Source: Osedax fenrisi (lineage: Eukaryota > Annelida > Polychaeta > Sabellida > Siboglinidae). Taken from it: a DNA stretch of 64,000 bases. The position numbers were made by a program, and so were the translations under genes. Positions 9,201-24,800 of the stretch are shown here, in pieces; the first letter of the stretch is position 1, and each line of letters opens with the position of its first letter. The notes under the pieces were generated by a model. That model did no database searches, had not been told where the DNA came from, and saw only the letters and a list, made by a program, of their open reading frames with translations. Where the stretch lies: NCBI GenBank assembly GCA_964019155.1, contig OZ025239.1, positions 102,904,882 through 102,968,881 of the forward strand, read 5' to 3'.

Positions 9201-11666
9201 TGGTGAATGGGTGGCTGGGTGATTAGGAGAGTCTTGGTGAATGGGTGCCGGGTAATTAGGAGAGACTTGGTGAATGGATGCGGGGTAATTAGGAGAGACT
9301 TGGTGAATGGGTGCCTGGTAATTAGGAGAGACTTGGTGTAAGAATGCGGGGTATTTAGGAGATACTTGGTGAATGGGTGCCTGGTAATTAGGAGATACTT
9401 GGTGAATGGATGCGGGGTAATTAGGAGAGACTTTGTGAATGGATGGCAGGGTGATTAGGAGATAATTGGTGTATGAATGCGGGATAATTAGGAGAGACTT
9501 GGTGAATGGGTGCCGGGTAATTAGGAGAGACTTGATGAATGGATGACGGGTGATTAGGAGAGACTTGGTGAATGGATGGCGGGGTGATTAGGAGAGACTT
9601 GGTGAATGGATGGCTGTGTGATTAGGAGAGACTTGGTGAATGGATGCGGGGTGATTAGGAGAGACTTGGTGAATGGGTGCCTGGTAATTAGGAGAGTCTT
9701 GGTGAATGGATGCGGGGTAATTAGGAGATACTTGGTGAATGGGTGCCTGGTAATTAGGAAAGTCTTGGTGAATGGATGCGGGGTAATTAGGAGATACTTG
9801 GTGAATGGGTGCCTGGTAATTAGGAGAGACTTGGTGAATGGATGACGGGTGATTAGGAGAGACTTGGTGAATGGATGGCGGGGTGATTAGGAGAGACTTG
9901 GTGAATGGGTGACGGGTAATTAGGAGAGACTTGGTGAATGGGTGCCGGGTAATTAGGAGAGACTTGGTGAATGGGTGCCGGGTGATTAGGAGAGACTTGG
10001 TGAATGGGTGCCGGGTAATTAGGAGAGACTTGGTGAATGGATGCCGGGTAATTAGGAGAGACTTGGTGAATGGGTGCCGGGTAATTAGGAGAGACTTGGT
10101 GAATGGGTGCCGGGTAATTAGGAGAGACTTGGTGAATGGGTGCCGGGTAATTAGGAGAGACTTGGTGAATGGGTGCCGGGTAATTAGGAGAGACTTGGTG
10201 AATGGGTGCCGGGTGATTAGGAGAGACTTGGTGAATGGGTGCCGGGTAATTAGGAGAGACTTGGTGAATGGGTGCCGGGTGATTAGGAGAGACTTGGTGA
10301 ATGGGTGCCGGGTAATTAGGAGAGACTTGGTGAATGGGTGACGGGTAATTAGGAGAGACTTGATGAATGGATGACGGGTGATTAGGAGAGACTTGGTGAA
10401 TGGATGGCGGGGTGATTAGGAGAGACTTGGTGAATGGATGGCTGTGTGATTAGGAGAGACTTGGTGAATGGATGCGGGGTGATTAGGAGAGACTTGGTGA
10501 ATGGGTGCCTGGTAATTAGGAGAGTCTTGGTGAATGGATGCGGGGTAATTAGGAGATACTTGGTGAATGGGTGGCTGGGTGATTAGGAGAGTCTTGGTGA
10601 ATGGGTGCCGGGTAATTAGGAGAGACTTGGTGAATGGATGCGGGGTAATTAGGAGAGACTTGGTGAATGGGTGCCTGGTAATTAGGAGAGACTTGGTGTA
10701 AGAATGCGGGGTATTTAGGAGATACTTGGTGAATGGGTGCCTGGTAATTAGGAGATACTTGGTGAATGGATGCGGGGTAATTAGGAGAGACTTTGTGAAT
10801 GGATGGCAGGGTGATTAGGAGATAATTGGTGTATGAATGCGGGATAATTAGGAGAGACTTGGTTAGTGGGTGGCGGGGTGATTAGGAGAGTCTTGGTGAA
10901 TGGGTGCCGGGTAATTAGGAGAGACTTGGTGAATGGATACGGGGTAATTAGGAGAGACTTGGTGAATGGGTGCCTGGTAATTAGGAGAGACTTGGTGTAA
11001 GAATGCGGGGTATTTAGGAGATACTTGGTGAATGGGTGCCTGGTAATTAGGAGATACTTGGTGAATGGATGCGGGGTAATTAGGAGAGACTTTGTGAATG
11101 GATGGCAGGGTGATTAGGAGATAATTGGTGTATGAATGCGGGGTAATTAGGAGAGACTTGGTTAGTGGGTGGCGGGGTGATTAAGAGAGTCTTGGTGAAT
11201 GGGTGCCGGGTAATTAGGAGAGACTTGGTGAATGGATGCGGGGTAATTAGGAGAGACTTTGTGAATGGATGGCGGGGTGATTAGGAGATAATTGGTGTAT
11301 GAATGCGGGGTAATTAGGGAAGACTTGGTTAATGGGTGGCGGGGTGATTAGGAGAGTCTTGGTGAATGGGTGCCGGGTAATTAGGAGACACTTGGTGAAT
11401 GGATGCGGGGTAATTAGGAGAGACTTGGTGAATTGATGGCGGGGTGATTAGGAGAGACTTGGTGAATGGGTGCCTGGTAATTAGGAGAGACTTGGTGAAT
11501 GGATGCGGGGTAATTAGGAGAGTCTTGGTGAATGGGTGCCTGGTAATTAGGAGATACTTGGTGTAAGAATGCGGGGTAATTAGGAGAGACTTGATGAATG
11601 GGTGCCTGGTAATTAGGAGATACTTGGTGAATGAATGCGGGGTTATTAGGAGAGACTTTGTTAATG
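6257..11666 (+). repeat. 33-bp minisatellite array, about 160 copies
   Basis: The unit is GGTGAATGGGTGCCGGGTAA followed by TTAGGAGACACTT, 33 bp in all. The first kilobase mostly has the GAGACACTT form and the rest mostly GAGAGACTT, with decayed variants towards 11.6 kb. Higher-order structure is visible. The variant TTATGAG recurs at 6411 and 6774, exactly 363 bp or 11 units apart, and a block of about 500 bp at 8999 recurs at 10359. Because 33 is a multiple of three, long frames stay open on both strands (about 390 and 380 codons over 6.2-7.4 kb). The encoded 11-residue repeat has no known fold, the array lies inside an intron, and the frames break at each decayed unit. I do not call it a gene. 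Confidence 0.97.
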
Positions 11667-12826
11667 TGTCGTAATTTGTGTATCATTGGGTTAAGGGAAT
11701 TGAGCTCTTTTCCAATTTGTTGTTCTTTACTTAGTAAGTAACTTAAAGTTTAATATACAAATATAAGTTTAAATATACATCTAATGTAATATTAAAACTT
11801 ATAAATTAAAACTAATTGTATAAATTCGCTATTTTGATTGGATTTATAATACCATAAGTATACCGGAGACGCCCCCCTTTTAGGGGCTTTATAATTGGAG
11901 AAGGGATTATCGTATAATTAGGGCAATATCTTATGAATATGTATCCAATTACCGACCGGCCTAAATAAAACTATAAATGCGTATACGTAAGAAATACGAC
12001 TTGTATAATACCACCTGATTAAATTATATATCATTAATGATAGAATTCTAGCTATTACAGTGCGAGCCTATTGTTATATTTCTTCTCTATAGTTCACTAT
12101 TTATAATCATAAATGTATACGTACATTGCCGTGTCTACATTTCTAATAGTGCACCATGTATGGTATTTCTATTAGTGCGACCTCTATCCACCTTAATTCG
12201 TTATTGACCTTGAAATATGACTAATTACGCGTATTAATTTATTTCCCAATCCCCCCGCCGCTTATACGCGCGTGTATTACATTGTAACACGATATGTATG
12301 CAAGGTACTTCTAGAATATTGTTCTTCTGTTGTTCTACTTATAGTCAATAGCATCTCTCGTGTAGGCTATAGGATAGCTATTCCAATATAGGATACATAC
12401 ATACATAAGTAGCATTCCTATAGGATACATACATATAATTAAATCTGTAGTATCCGCTATATATATTAAGGGGGGTCTTAGCTTAGCTTCTTTATTGGTA
12501 TAAGCATAGAGAACGAAGTCACTTCGTTCTCTATGGGTTAAGTATAGTATACTAGTATATATATATATATATATATATTTACTTATTAAAGATGCTCTAA
12601 ACCCGCACCCTAATGGCGTGATTGTTAGCAGGCATAGTTGTACAATGTACGATGTACAGGTGGAAAATCCACTTATATATCTATGTCCATATATGTTTAG
12701 ACATTTTAATTAAATTCTTTATCCAACATTTTCAACCGAAGTTTAAGTAGACAATCTATTTTTAGATTTAATCGCGACCGATTGTGACGTACGTAAGTGG
12801 TGTGTTTCGTTAGTCAGTGTAACCGT
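11667..12826 (+). other. Non-repetitive spacer between the two intronic arrays
   Basis: AT-rich sequence with no open frame of note. It includes a perfect 14-base hairpin around one centre base at 12506-12534 (ATAGAGAACGAAGT and its complement). The phrase ATAGGATACATACATA occurs twice near 12387-12430, and a TA run lies at about 12558-12579. Nothing here resembles a coding exon. Confidence 0.6.
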
Positions 12827-15800
12827 ACTGACTACAATAGACTGACTACAATAGACTGACTACAATAGACTGACTACAATAGACTACAATAGACTGACTA
12901 CAATAGACTCACTACAATAGACTGACTACAATAGACTGACTACAATATACTGACTACAATAGACTGACTATAATAGACTGACTACAATAGACTGACTACA
13001 ATAGACTACAATAGACTGACTACAATAGACTCACTACAATAGACTGACTACAATAGACTGACTAAAATAGACTACAATAGATTGACTACAATAGACTCAC
13101 TACAATAGACTTACTACAATAGACTGACTACAATAGACTGACTACAATAGACTCACAACAATAGACTCACTACAATAGACCACAATAGACTGACTATAAT
13201 AGACTGACTACAATAGACTGACTACAATAGACTCACTACAATAGACTCACTACAATAGACTCACTACAATAGACTGACTACAATATACTGACTACAATAG
13301 ACTGACTACAATAGACTGACTACAATAGACTGACTACAATAGACTACAATAGACTGACTACAATAGACTCACTATAATAGACTGACTACAACAGACTGAC
13401 TAAAATAGACTGACTACAATAGACTGACTACAATAGACTGACTACAATAGACTGACTACAATAGACTGACTACAATAGACTGACTACAATAGACTACAAT
13501 AGACTGACTACAATAGACTCACTATAATAGACTGACTACAACAGACTGACTAAAATAGACTGACTACAATAGACTGACTACAATAGACTGACTACAATAG
13601 ACTGACTACAATAGACTGACTACAATAGACTACAATAGACTGACTACAATAGACTAACTACAATAGACTCACTACAATAGCCTCACTACAATAGACTCAC
13701 TACAATAGACTGACTACAATAGACTGACTACAATAGACTCACTACAATAGACTGACTACAATAGACTGACTACAATAGACTCACTACAATAGACTGACTA
13801 CAATAGACTGACTACAATAGACTCACTACAATAGACTGACTACAATAGACTGACTACAATAGACTCACTACAATAGACTGACTACAATAGACTGCCTACA
13901 ATAGACTCACTACAATAGACTGACTACAATAGACTGACTACAATAAACTCACTACAATAGACTCACTACAATAGACTACAATAGACTGACTACAATAGAC
14001 TCACTACAATAGACTCACTAAAATAGACCACAATAGACTGACTACAATAGACTCACTACAATAGACTGACTACACTAGACTCACTACAATAGACTGACTA
14101 CAATAGACTCACTACAATAGACTGACTACAATAGACTGACTACAATAGACTGACTACAATAGACTGACTACAATAGACTGACTACAATAGACTCACTACA
14201 ATAGACTCACTAAAATAGACCACAATAGACTGACTACAATAGACTCACTACAATAGACTGACTACACTAGACTCACTACAATAGACTGACTACAATAGAC
14301 TCACTACAATAGACTGACTACAATAGACTGAATACAATAGACTGACTACAATAGACTGACTACAATAGACTGACTACAATAGACTGACTACAATAGACTC
14401 ACTACAATAGACTCACTACAATAGACTGACTACAATAGACTACAATAGACTCACTACAATAGACTGACTACAATAGACTCACAACAATAGACTGACTACA
14501 ATAGACTGACTACAATAGACTGACTACAATAGACTCACTACAATAGACTAACTACAATAGACTCACTACAATAGCCTCACTACAATAGACTCACTACAAT
14601 AGACTGACTACAATAGACTGACTACAATAGACTCACTACAATAGACTGACTACAATAGACTGACTACAATAGACTCACTACAATAGACTGACTACAATAG
14701 ACTCACTACAATAGACTCACTACAATAGACTGACTACAATAGACTGCCTACAATAGACTCACTACAATAGACTGACTACAATAGACTGACTACAATAAAC
14801 TCACTACAATAGACTCACTACAATAAACTACAATAGACTGACTACAATAGACTCACTACAATAGACTCACTAAAATAGACCACAATAGACTGACTATAAT
14901 AGACTGACTACAATAGACTGACTACAATAGACTCACTACAATAGACTGACTACAATAGACTCACAACAATAGACTCACTACAATAGACTCACTACAATAG
15001 ACTCACTACAATAGACTACAATAGACTGAATAAAATAGACTCACTACAATAGACTCACTACAATAGACCACAATAGACTGACTATAATAGACTGACTACA
15101 ATAGACTGACTACAATAGACTCACTACAATAGACTGACTACAATAGACTCACAACAATAGACTCACTACAATAGACTCACTACAATAGACTGACTACAAT
15201 AGACTCACTACAATAGACTGACTACAATATACTGACTACAATAGACTGACTACAATAGACTGACTACAATAGAATGACTACAATAGACTACAATAGACTG
15301 ACTACAATAGACTGACTACAATAGACTCACTACAATAGACTACAATAGACTCACTACAATAGACTCACTACAATAGAATCACTACAATAGACTCACTACA
15401 ATAGACTCACTAGAATAGACTCACTACAATAGACTCACTACAATAGACTCACTACAATAGACTCACAACAATAGACTCACTACAATAGACTCACTACAAT
15501 AGACTGACTACAATAGACTCACTACAATAGACTCACTACAATAGACTGACTACAATAGACTGACTACAATAGACTGACTACAATAGACTACAATAGACTG
15601 ACTACAATAGACTGACTACAATAGACTGACTACAATAGACTCACTACAATAGACTCACAACAATAGACTCACTACAATAGACTGACTACAATATACTCAC
15701 TACAATAGACTGACTACAATAGACTCACTACAATAGACTCACTACAATAGACTGACTACAATAGACTGACTACAATAGACTGACTACAATAGACTCACTA

Positions 15801-18800
15801 CAATAGACTGACTACAATAGACTGACTACAATAGACTGACTACAATAGACTGACTACAATAGACTGACTACAATAGACTGACTACAATAGACTGACTACA
15901 ATAGACTGACTACAATAGACTGACTACAATAGACTCAATACAATAGACTCACTACAATAGACTCACTACAATAGACTGACTACAATAGACTCACTACAAT
16001 AGACTGACTACAATATACTGACTACAATAGACTGACTACAATAGACTCACTACAATAGACTCACTACAATAGACTCACTACAATAGACTGACTACAATAG
16101 ACTGATTACAATAGACTCACTACAATAGACTGACTATAATAGACTGACTACAATAGACTCACTACAATAGACTCACTACAATAGACTCACTACAATAGAC
16201 TGACTACAATAGACTGACTACAATAGACTCACTACAATAGACTCACTACAATAGACTGACTACAATAGACTGACTACAATAGACTGACTACAATAGACTC
16301 ACTACAATAGACTGACTACAATAGACTGACTACAATAGACTGACTACAATAGACTGACTACAATAGACTACAATAGACTGACTACAATAGACTGACTACA
16401 ATAGACTGACTATAATAGACTGACTACAATAGACTGACTACAATAGACTCACTACAATAGACGGACTACAATAGACTGACTACAATAGACTGACTACAAT
16501 AGACTGACTACAATAGACTGACTACAATAGACTCACTACAATAGACTGACTACAATAGACTCACTACAATAGACTGACTACAATAGACTCACTACAATAG
16601 ACTCACTACAATAGACTCACTACAATAGACTCACTACAATAGACTGACTACAATAGACTCACTACAATAGACTCACTACAATAGACTCACTACAATAGAC
16701 TGACTACAATAGACTCACTACAATAGACTCACTACAATAGACTCACTACAATATACTCACTACAATAGACTCACTACAATAGACTCACTACAATAGACAC
16801 ACTACAATAGACTCACTACAATAGACTCACTACAATAGACTAACTACAATAGACTCACTACAATAGACTGACTACAATAGACTCACTACAATAGACTGAC
16901 TAGAATAGACTCACTACAATAGACTCACTACAATAGACTCACTACAATAGACTGACTACAATAGACTGACTACAATAGACTCACTACAATAGACTCACAA
17001 CAATAGACTGACTACAATAGACTGACTACAATAGACTGACTACAATAGACTGACTACAATAGACTGACTACAATAGACTGACTACAATAGACTCACTACA
17101 ATAGACTGACTACAATAGACTGACTACAATAGACTCACTACAATAGACTGACTATAATAGACTGACTACAATAGACTCACTACAATAGACTCACTACAAT
17201 AGACTCACTACAATAGACTGACTACAATAGACTGACTACAATAGACTCACTACAATAGACTCACTACAATAGACTGACTACAATAGACTGACTACAATAG
17301 ACTGACTACAATAGACTCACTACAATAGACTGACTACAATAGACTGACTACAATAGACTGACTACAATAGACTCACTACAATAGACTGACTACAATAGAC
17401 TGACTACAATAGACTGACTACAATAGACTGACTACAATAGACTCACTACAATAGACTCACTACAATAGACTGACTACAATAGACGGACTACAATAGACTG
17501 ACTACAATAGACTGACTACAATAGACTACAATAGACTCACTACAATAGACTGACTACAATAGACTCACTACAATAGACTGACTAGAATAGACTCACTACA
17601 ATAGACTCACTACAATAGACTACAATAGACTGACTACAATAGACTGACTACAATAGACTGACTACAATAGACTGACTACAATAGTCTCACTACAATAGAC
17701 TCACTACAATAGACTGACTACAATAGACGGACTACAATAGACTGACTACAATAGACTGACTACAATAGACTGACTACAATAGACTGACTACAATAGACTC
17801 ACTACAATAGACTGACTACAATAGACTGACTACAATAGACTCACTACAATAGACTGACTATAATAGACTGACTACAATAGACTCACTACAATAGACTAAC
17901 TACAATAGACTCACTACAATAGACTGACTACAATAGACTGACTACAATAGACTCACTACAATAGACTCACTACAATAGACTGACTACAATAGACTGACTA
18001 CAATAGACTGACTACAATAGACTCACTACAATAGACTGACTACAATAGACTGACTACAATAGACTGACTACAATAGACTGACTACAATAGACTACAATAG
18101 ACTGACTACAATAGACTGAATACAATAGACTGACTACAATAGACTGACTACAATAGACTGACTACAATAGACTCACTACAATAGACGGACTACAATAGAC
18201 TGACTACAATAGACTGACTACAATAGACTGACTACAATAGACTGACTACAATAGACTCACTACAATAGACTGACTACAATAGACTCACTACAATAGACTA
18301 CAATAGACTGACTACAATAGACTCACTACAATAGACTGACTACAATAGACTGACTACAATAGACTGACTACATTAGACTCACTACAATAGACTCACTACA
18401 ATAGACTGACTACAATAGACTGACTACAATAGACTCACTACAATAGACTCACTACAATAGACTCACTACAATAGACTCACTACAATAGACTGACTACAAT
18501 AGACTCACTACAATAGACTGACTACAATAGACTGACTACAATAGACTGACTACAATAGACTGACTACAATAGACTCACTACAATAGACTGACTACAATAG
18601 ACTGACTACAATAGACTCACTACAATATACTCACTACAATAGACTGACTACAATAGACTACAATAGACTCACTACAATAGACTCACTACAATAGACTGAC
18701 TACAATAGACTGACTACAATAGACTCACTACAATAGACTCACTACAATAGACTCACTACAATAGACTGACTACAATAGACTGACTACAATAGACTCACTA

Positions 18801-21800
18801 CAATAGACTGACTACAATAGACTACAATAGACTCACTACAATAGACTCACTACAATAGACTGACTACAATAGACTGACTACAATAGACTCACTACAATAG
18901 ACTCACTACAATAGACTGACTACAATAGACTGACTACAATAGACTGACTACAATAAACTACTACAATAGACTCACTACAATAGACTCACTACAATAGACT
19001 GACTACAATAGACTGACTACAATAGACTACAATAGACTGACTACAATAGACTCACTACAATAGACTCACTACAATAGACTGACTACAATAGACTCACTAC
19101 AATAGACTCACTACAATAGACTAACTACAATAGACTCACTACAATAGACTCACTACAATAGACTGACTACAATAGACTCACTACAATAGACTCACTACAA
19201 TAGACTCACTACAATAGACTGACTACAATAGACTCACTACAATAGACTGACTACAATAGACTCACTACAATAGACTCACTACAATAGACTGACTACAATA
19301 GACTGACTACAATAGACTGACTACAATAGACTGACTACAATAGACTCACTACAATAGACTCACTACAATAGACTCACTACAATAGACTCACTACAATAGA
19401 CTCACTACAATAGACTACAATAGACTGACTACAATAGACTGACTACAATAGACTCACTACAATAGACTGACTACAATAGACTGACTACAATAGACTGACT
19501 ACAATAGACTGACTACAATAGACTCACTACAATAGACTCACTACAATAGACTCACTACAATAGACTGACTACAATAGACTGACTACAATAGACTGACTAC
19601 AATAGACTACAATAGACTGACTACAATAGACTGACTACAATAGACTCACTACAATAGACTGACTACAATAGACTGACTACAATAGACTGACTACAATAGA
19701 CTGACTACAATAGACTACAATAGACTGACTACAATAGACTGACTACAATAGACTCACTACAATAGACTCACTACAATAGACTCACTACAATATACTCACT
19801 ACAATAGACTCACTACAATAGACTCACTACAATAGACTCACTACAATAGACTGACTACAATAGACTGACTACAATAGACTGACTACAATAGACACACTAC
19901 AATAGACTCACTACAATAGACTGACTACAATAGACTTACTACAATAGACTCACTACAATAGACTCACTACAATAGACTGACTACAATAGACTCACTACAA
20001 TAGACTGACTACAATAGACTCACTACAATAGACTCACTACAATAGACTGACTACAATAGACTGACTACAATAGACTGACTACAATAGACTGACTACAATA
20101 GACTCACTACAATAGACTCACTACAATAGACTCACTACAATAGACTCACTACAATAGACTCACTACAATAGACTACAATAGACTGACTACAATAGACTGA
20201 CTACAATAGACTCACTACAATAGACTGACTACAATAGACTGACTACAATAGACTGACTACAATAGACTGACTACAATAGACTCACTACAATAGACTCACT
20301 ACAATAGACTCACTACAATAGACTGACTACAATAGACTGACTACAATAGACTGACTACAATAGACTACAATAGACTGACTACAATAGACTGACTACAATA
20401 GACTCACTACAATAGACTGACTACAATAGACTGACTACAATAGACTGACTACAATAGACTGACTACAATAGACTACAATAGACTGACTACAATAGACTGA
20501 CTACAATAGACTCACTACAATAGACTCACTACAATAGACTGACTACAATAGACTGACTACAATAGACTGACTACAATAGACTACAACTGACTGACTACAA
20601 TAGACTGACTACAATAGACTCACTACAATAGACTGACTACAATAGACTGACTACAATAGACTGACTACAATAGACTGACTACAATAGACTCACTACAATA
20701 GACTCACTACAATAGACTCACTACAATAGACTCACTACAATAGACTCACTACAATAGACTCACTACAATAGACTCACTACAATAGACTCACTACAATAGA
20801 CTCACTACAATAGACTGACTACAATAGACTCAATACAATAGACTGACTACAATAGACTCACTACAATAGACTCACTACAATAGACTGACTACAATAGACT
20901 GACTACAATAGACTCACAACAATAGACTCACTACAATAGACTCACTACAATAGACTGACTACAATATACTGACTACAATAGACTGACTACAATAGACTGA
21001 CTACAATAGACTGACTACAATAGACTACAATAGACTGACTACAATAGACTCACTATAATAGACTAACTACAATAGACTGACTAAAATAGACTCACTACAA
21101 TAGACTCACTACAATAGACTGACTACAATATACTGACTACAATAGACTGACTACAATAGACTGACTACAATAGACTGACTACAATAGACTACAATAGACT
21201 GACTACAATAGACTCACTACAATAGACTGACTACAATAGACTGACTACAATAGACTGACTACAATAGACTCACTACAATAGACTCACTACAATAGACTCA
21301 CTACAATAGACTGACTACAATAGACTCACTACAATAGACTCACTACAATAGACTCACTACAATAGACTCACTACAATAGACTGACTACAATAGACTGACT
21401 ACAATAGACTGACTACAATAGACTGACTACAATAGACTCACTACAATAGACTCACTACAATAGACTCACTACAATAGACTGACTACAATAGACTCACTAC
21501 AATAGACTGACTACAATAGACTGCCTACAATAGACTCACTACAATAGACTCACTACAATAGACTGACTACAATAGACTCACTACAATAGACTCACTACAA
21601 TAGACTACAATAGACTCACTACAATAGACTCACTACAATAGACTGACTACAATAGACTCACTACAATAGACTGACTACAATATACTGACTACAATAGACT
21701 GACTACAATAGACTGACTACAATAGACTGACTACAATAGACTACAATAGACTGACTACAATAGACTGACTACAATAGACTCACTACAATAGACTACAATA

Positions 21801-24800
21801 GACTCACTACAATAGACTCACTACAATAGAATCACTACAATAGACTCACTACAATAGACTCACTACAATAGACTCACTACAATAGACTCACTACAATAGA
21901 CTCACTACAATAGACTCACAACAATAGAATCACTACAATAGACTCACTACAATAGACTGACTACAATAGACTGACTACAATAGACTGACTACAATAGACT
22001 CACTACAATAGACTGACTACAATAGACTGACTACAATAGACTGACTACAATAGACTCACTACAATAGACTGACTACAATAGACTGACTACAATAGACTCA
22101 CTACAATAGACTGACTACAATAGACTGACTACAATAGACTACAATAGACTGACTACAATAGACTGACTACAATAGACTCACTACAATAGACTCACTACAA
22201 TAGACTGACTACAATAGACTGACTACAATAGACTGACTACAATAGACTCACTACAATAGACTCACAACAATAGACTCACTACAATAGACTGACTACAATA
22301 GACTCACTACAATAGACTGACTACAATAGACTCACTACAATAGACTGACTACAATAGACTGACTACAATAGACTCACTACAATAGACTGACTATAATAGA
22401 CTGACTACAATAGACTGACTACAATAGACTCACTACAATAGACTCACTACAATAGACTGACTACAATAGACTGACTACAATAGACTGACTACAATAGACT
22501 CACTACAATAGACTGACTACAATAGACTGACTACAATAGACTGACTACAATAGACTCACTACAATAGACTGACTACAATAGACTCACTACAATAGACTGA
22601 CTACAATAGACTGACTACAATAGACTTCAATAGACTGACTACAATAGACTGACTACAATAGACTGACTACAATAGACACACTACAATAGACTCACTACAA
22701 TAGACTGACTACAATAGACTGACTACAATAGACTAACTACTATAGACTCACTACAATAGACTGACTACAATAGACTGACTACAATAGACTGACTACAATA
22801 GACTCACTACAATAGACTCACTACAATATACTGACTACAATAGACTGACTACAATAGACTGACTACAATAGACTGACTACAATAGACTCACTACAATAGA
22901 CTCACTACAATAGACTGACTACAATAGACTCACTACAATAGACTGACTACAATAGACTGACTACAATAGACTACAATAGACTGACTACAATAGACTGACT
23001 ACAATAGACTCACTACAATAGACTCACTACAATAGACTCACTACAATAGACTCACTACAATAGACTCACTACAATAGACTCACTACAATAGACTCACTAC
23101 AATAGACTCACTACAATAGACTGACTACAATAGACTCACTACAATAGACTCACTACAATAGACTCACTACAATAGACTGACTACAATAGACTGACTACAA
23201 TAGACTCACTACAATAGACTCACTACAATAGACTCACTACAATAGACTCACTACAATAGACTCACTACAATAGACTCACTACAATAGACTCACTACAATA
23301 GACTCACTACAATAGACTGACTACAATAGACTGACTACAATAGACACACTACAATAGACTCACTACAATAGACTGACTACAATAGACTGACTACAATAGA
23401 CTCACTACAATAGACTGACTACAATAGACTGACTACAATAGACTGACTACAATAGACTCACTACAATAGACTCACTACAATATACTGACTACAATAGACT
23501 GACTACAATAGACTGACTACAATAGACTGACTACAATAGACTCACTACAATAGACTCACTACAATAGACTCACTACAATAGACTCACTACAATATACTGA
23601 CTACAATAGACTGACTACAATAGACTGACTACAATAGACTGACTACAATAGACTCACTACAATAGACTGACTACAATAGACTGACTACAATAGACTGACT
23701 ACAATAGACTGACTACAATAGACTACAATAGACTGACTACAATAGACTGACTACAATAGACTCACTACAATAGACTGACTACAATAGACTGACTACAATA
23801 GACTGACTACAATAGACTCACTACAATAGACTCACTACAATAGACTGACTACAATAGACTGACTACAATAGACTCACTACAATAGACTGACTACAATAGA
23901 CTGACTACAATAGACTGACTACAATAGACTGACTACAATAGACTACAATAGACTGACTACAATAGACTGACTACAATAGACTCACTACAATAGACTGACT
24001 ACAATAGACTGACTACAATAGACTGACTACAATAGACTGACTACAATAGACTACAATAGACTGACTACAATAGACTGACTACAATAGACTCACTACAATA
24101 GACTCACTACAATAGACTGACTACAATAGACTGACTACAATAGACTGACTACAATAGACTACAATAGACTGACTACAATAGACTGACTACAATAGACTCA
24201 CTACAATAGACTGACTACAATAGACTCACTACAATAGACTCACTACAATAGACTGACTACAATAGACTCACTACAATAGACTGACTACAATAGACTACAA
24301 TAGACTGACTATAATAGACTCACTACAATAGACTGACTACAATAGACTGACTACAATAGACTGACTACAATAGACTCACTACAATAGACTCACTACAATA
24401 GACTGACTACAATAGACTCACTACAATAGACTCACTACAATAGACTCACTACAATAGACTGACTACAATAGACTCACTACAATAGACTCACTACAATAGA
24501 CACACTACAATAGACTGACTACAATAGACTGACTACAATAGACTCACTACAGTAGACTCACTACAATAGACTGACTACAATAGACTCACTACAATAGACT
24601 GACTACAATAGACTGACTACAATAGACTACAATAGACTGACTATAATAGACTCACTACAATAGACTGACTACAATATACTGACTACAATAGACTGACTAC
24701 AATAGACTCACTACAATAGACTCACTACAATAGACTGACTACAATAGACTCACTACAATAGACTCACTACAATAGACTCACTACAATAGACTGACTACAA

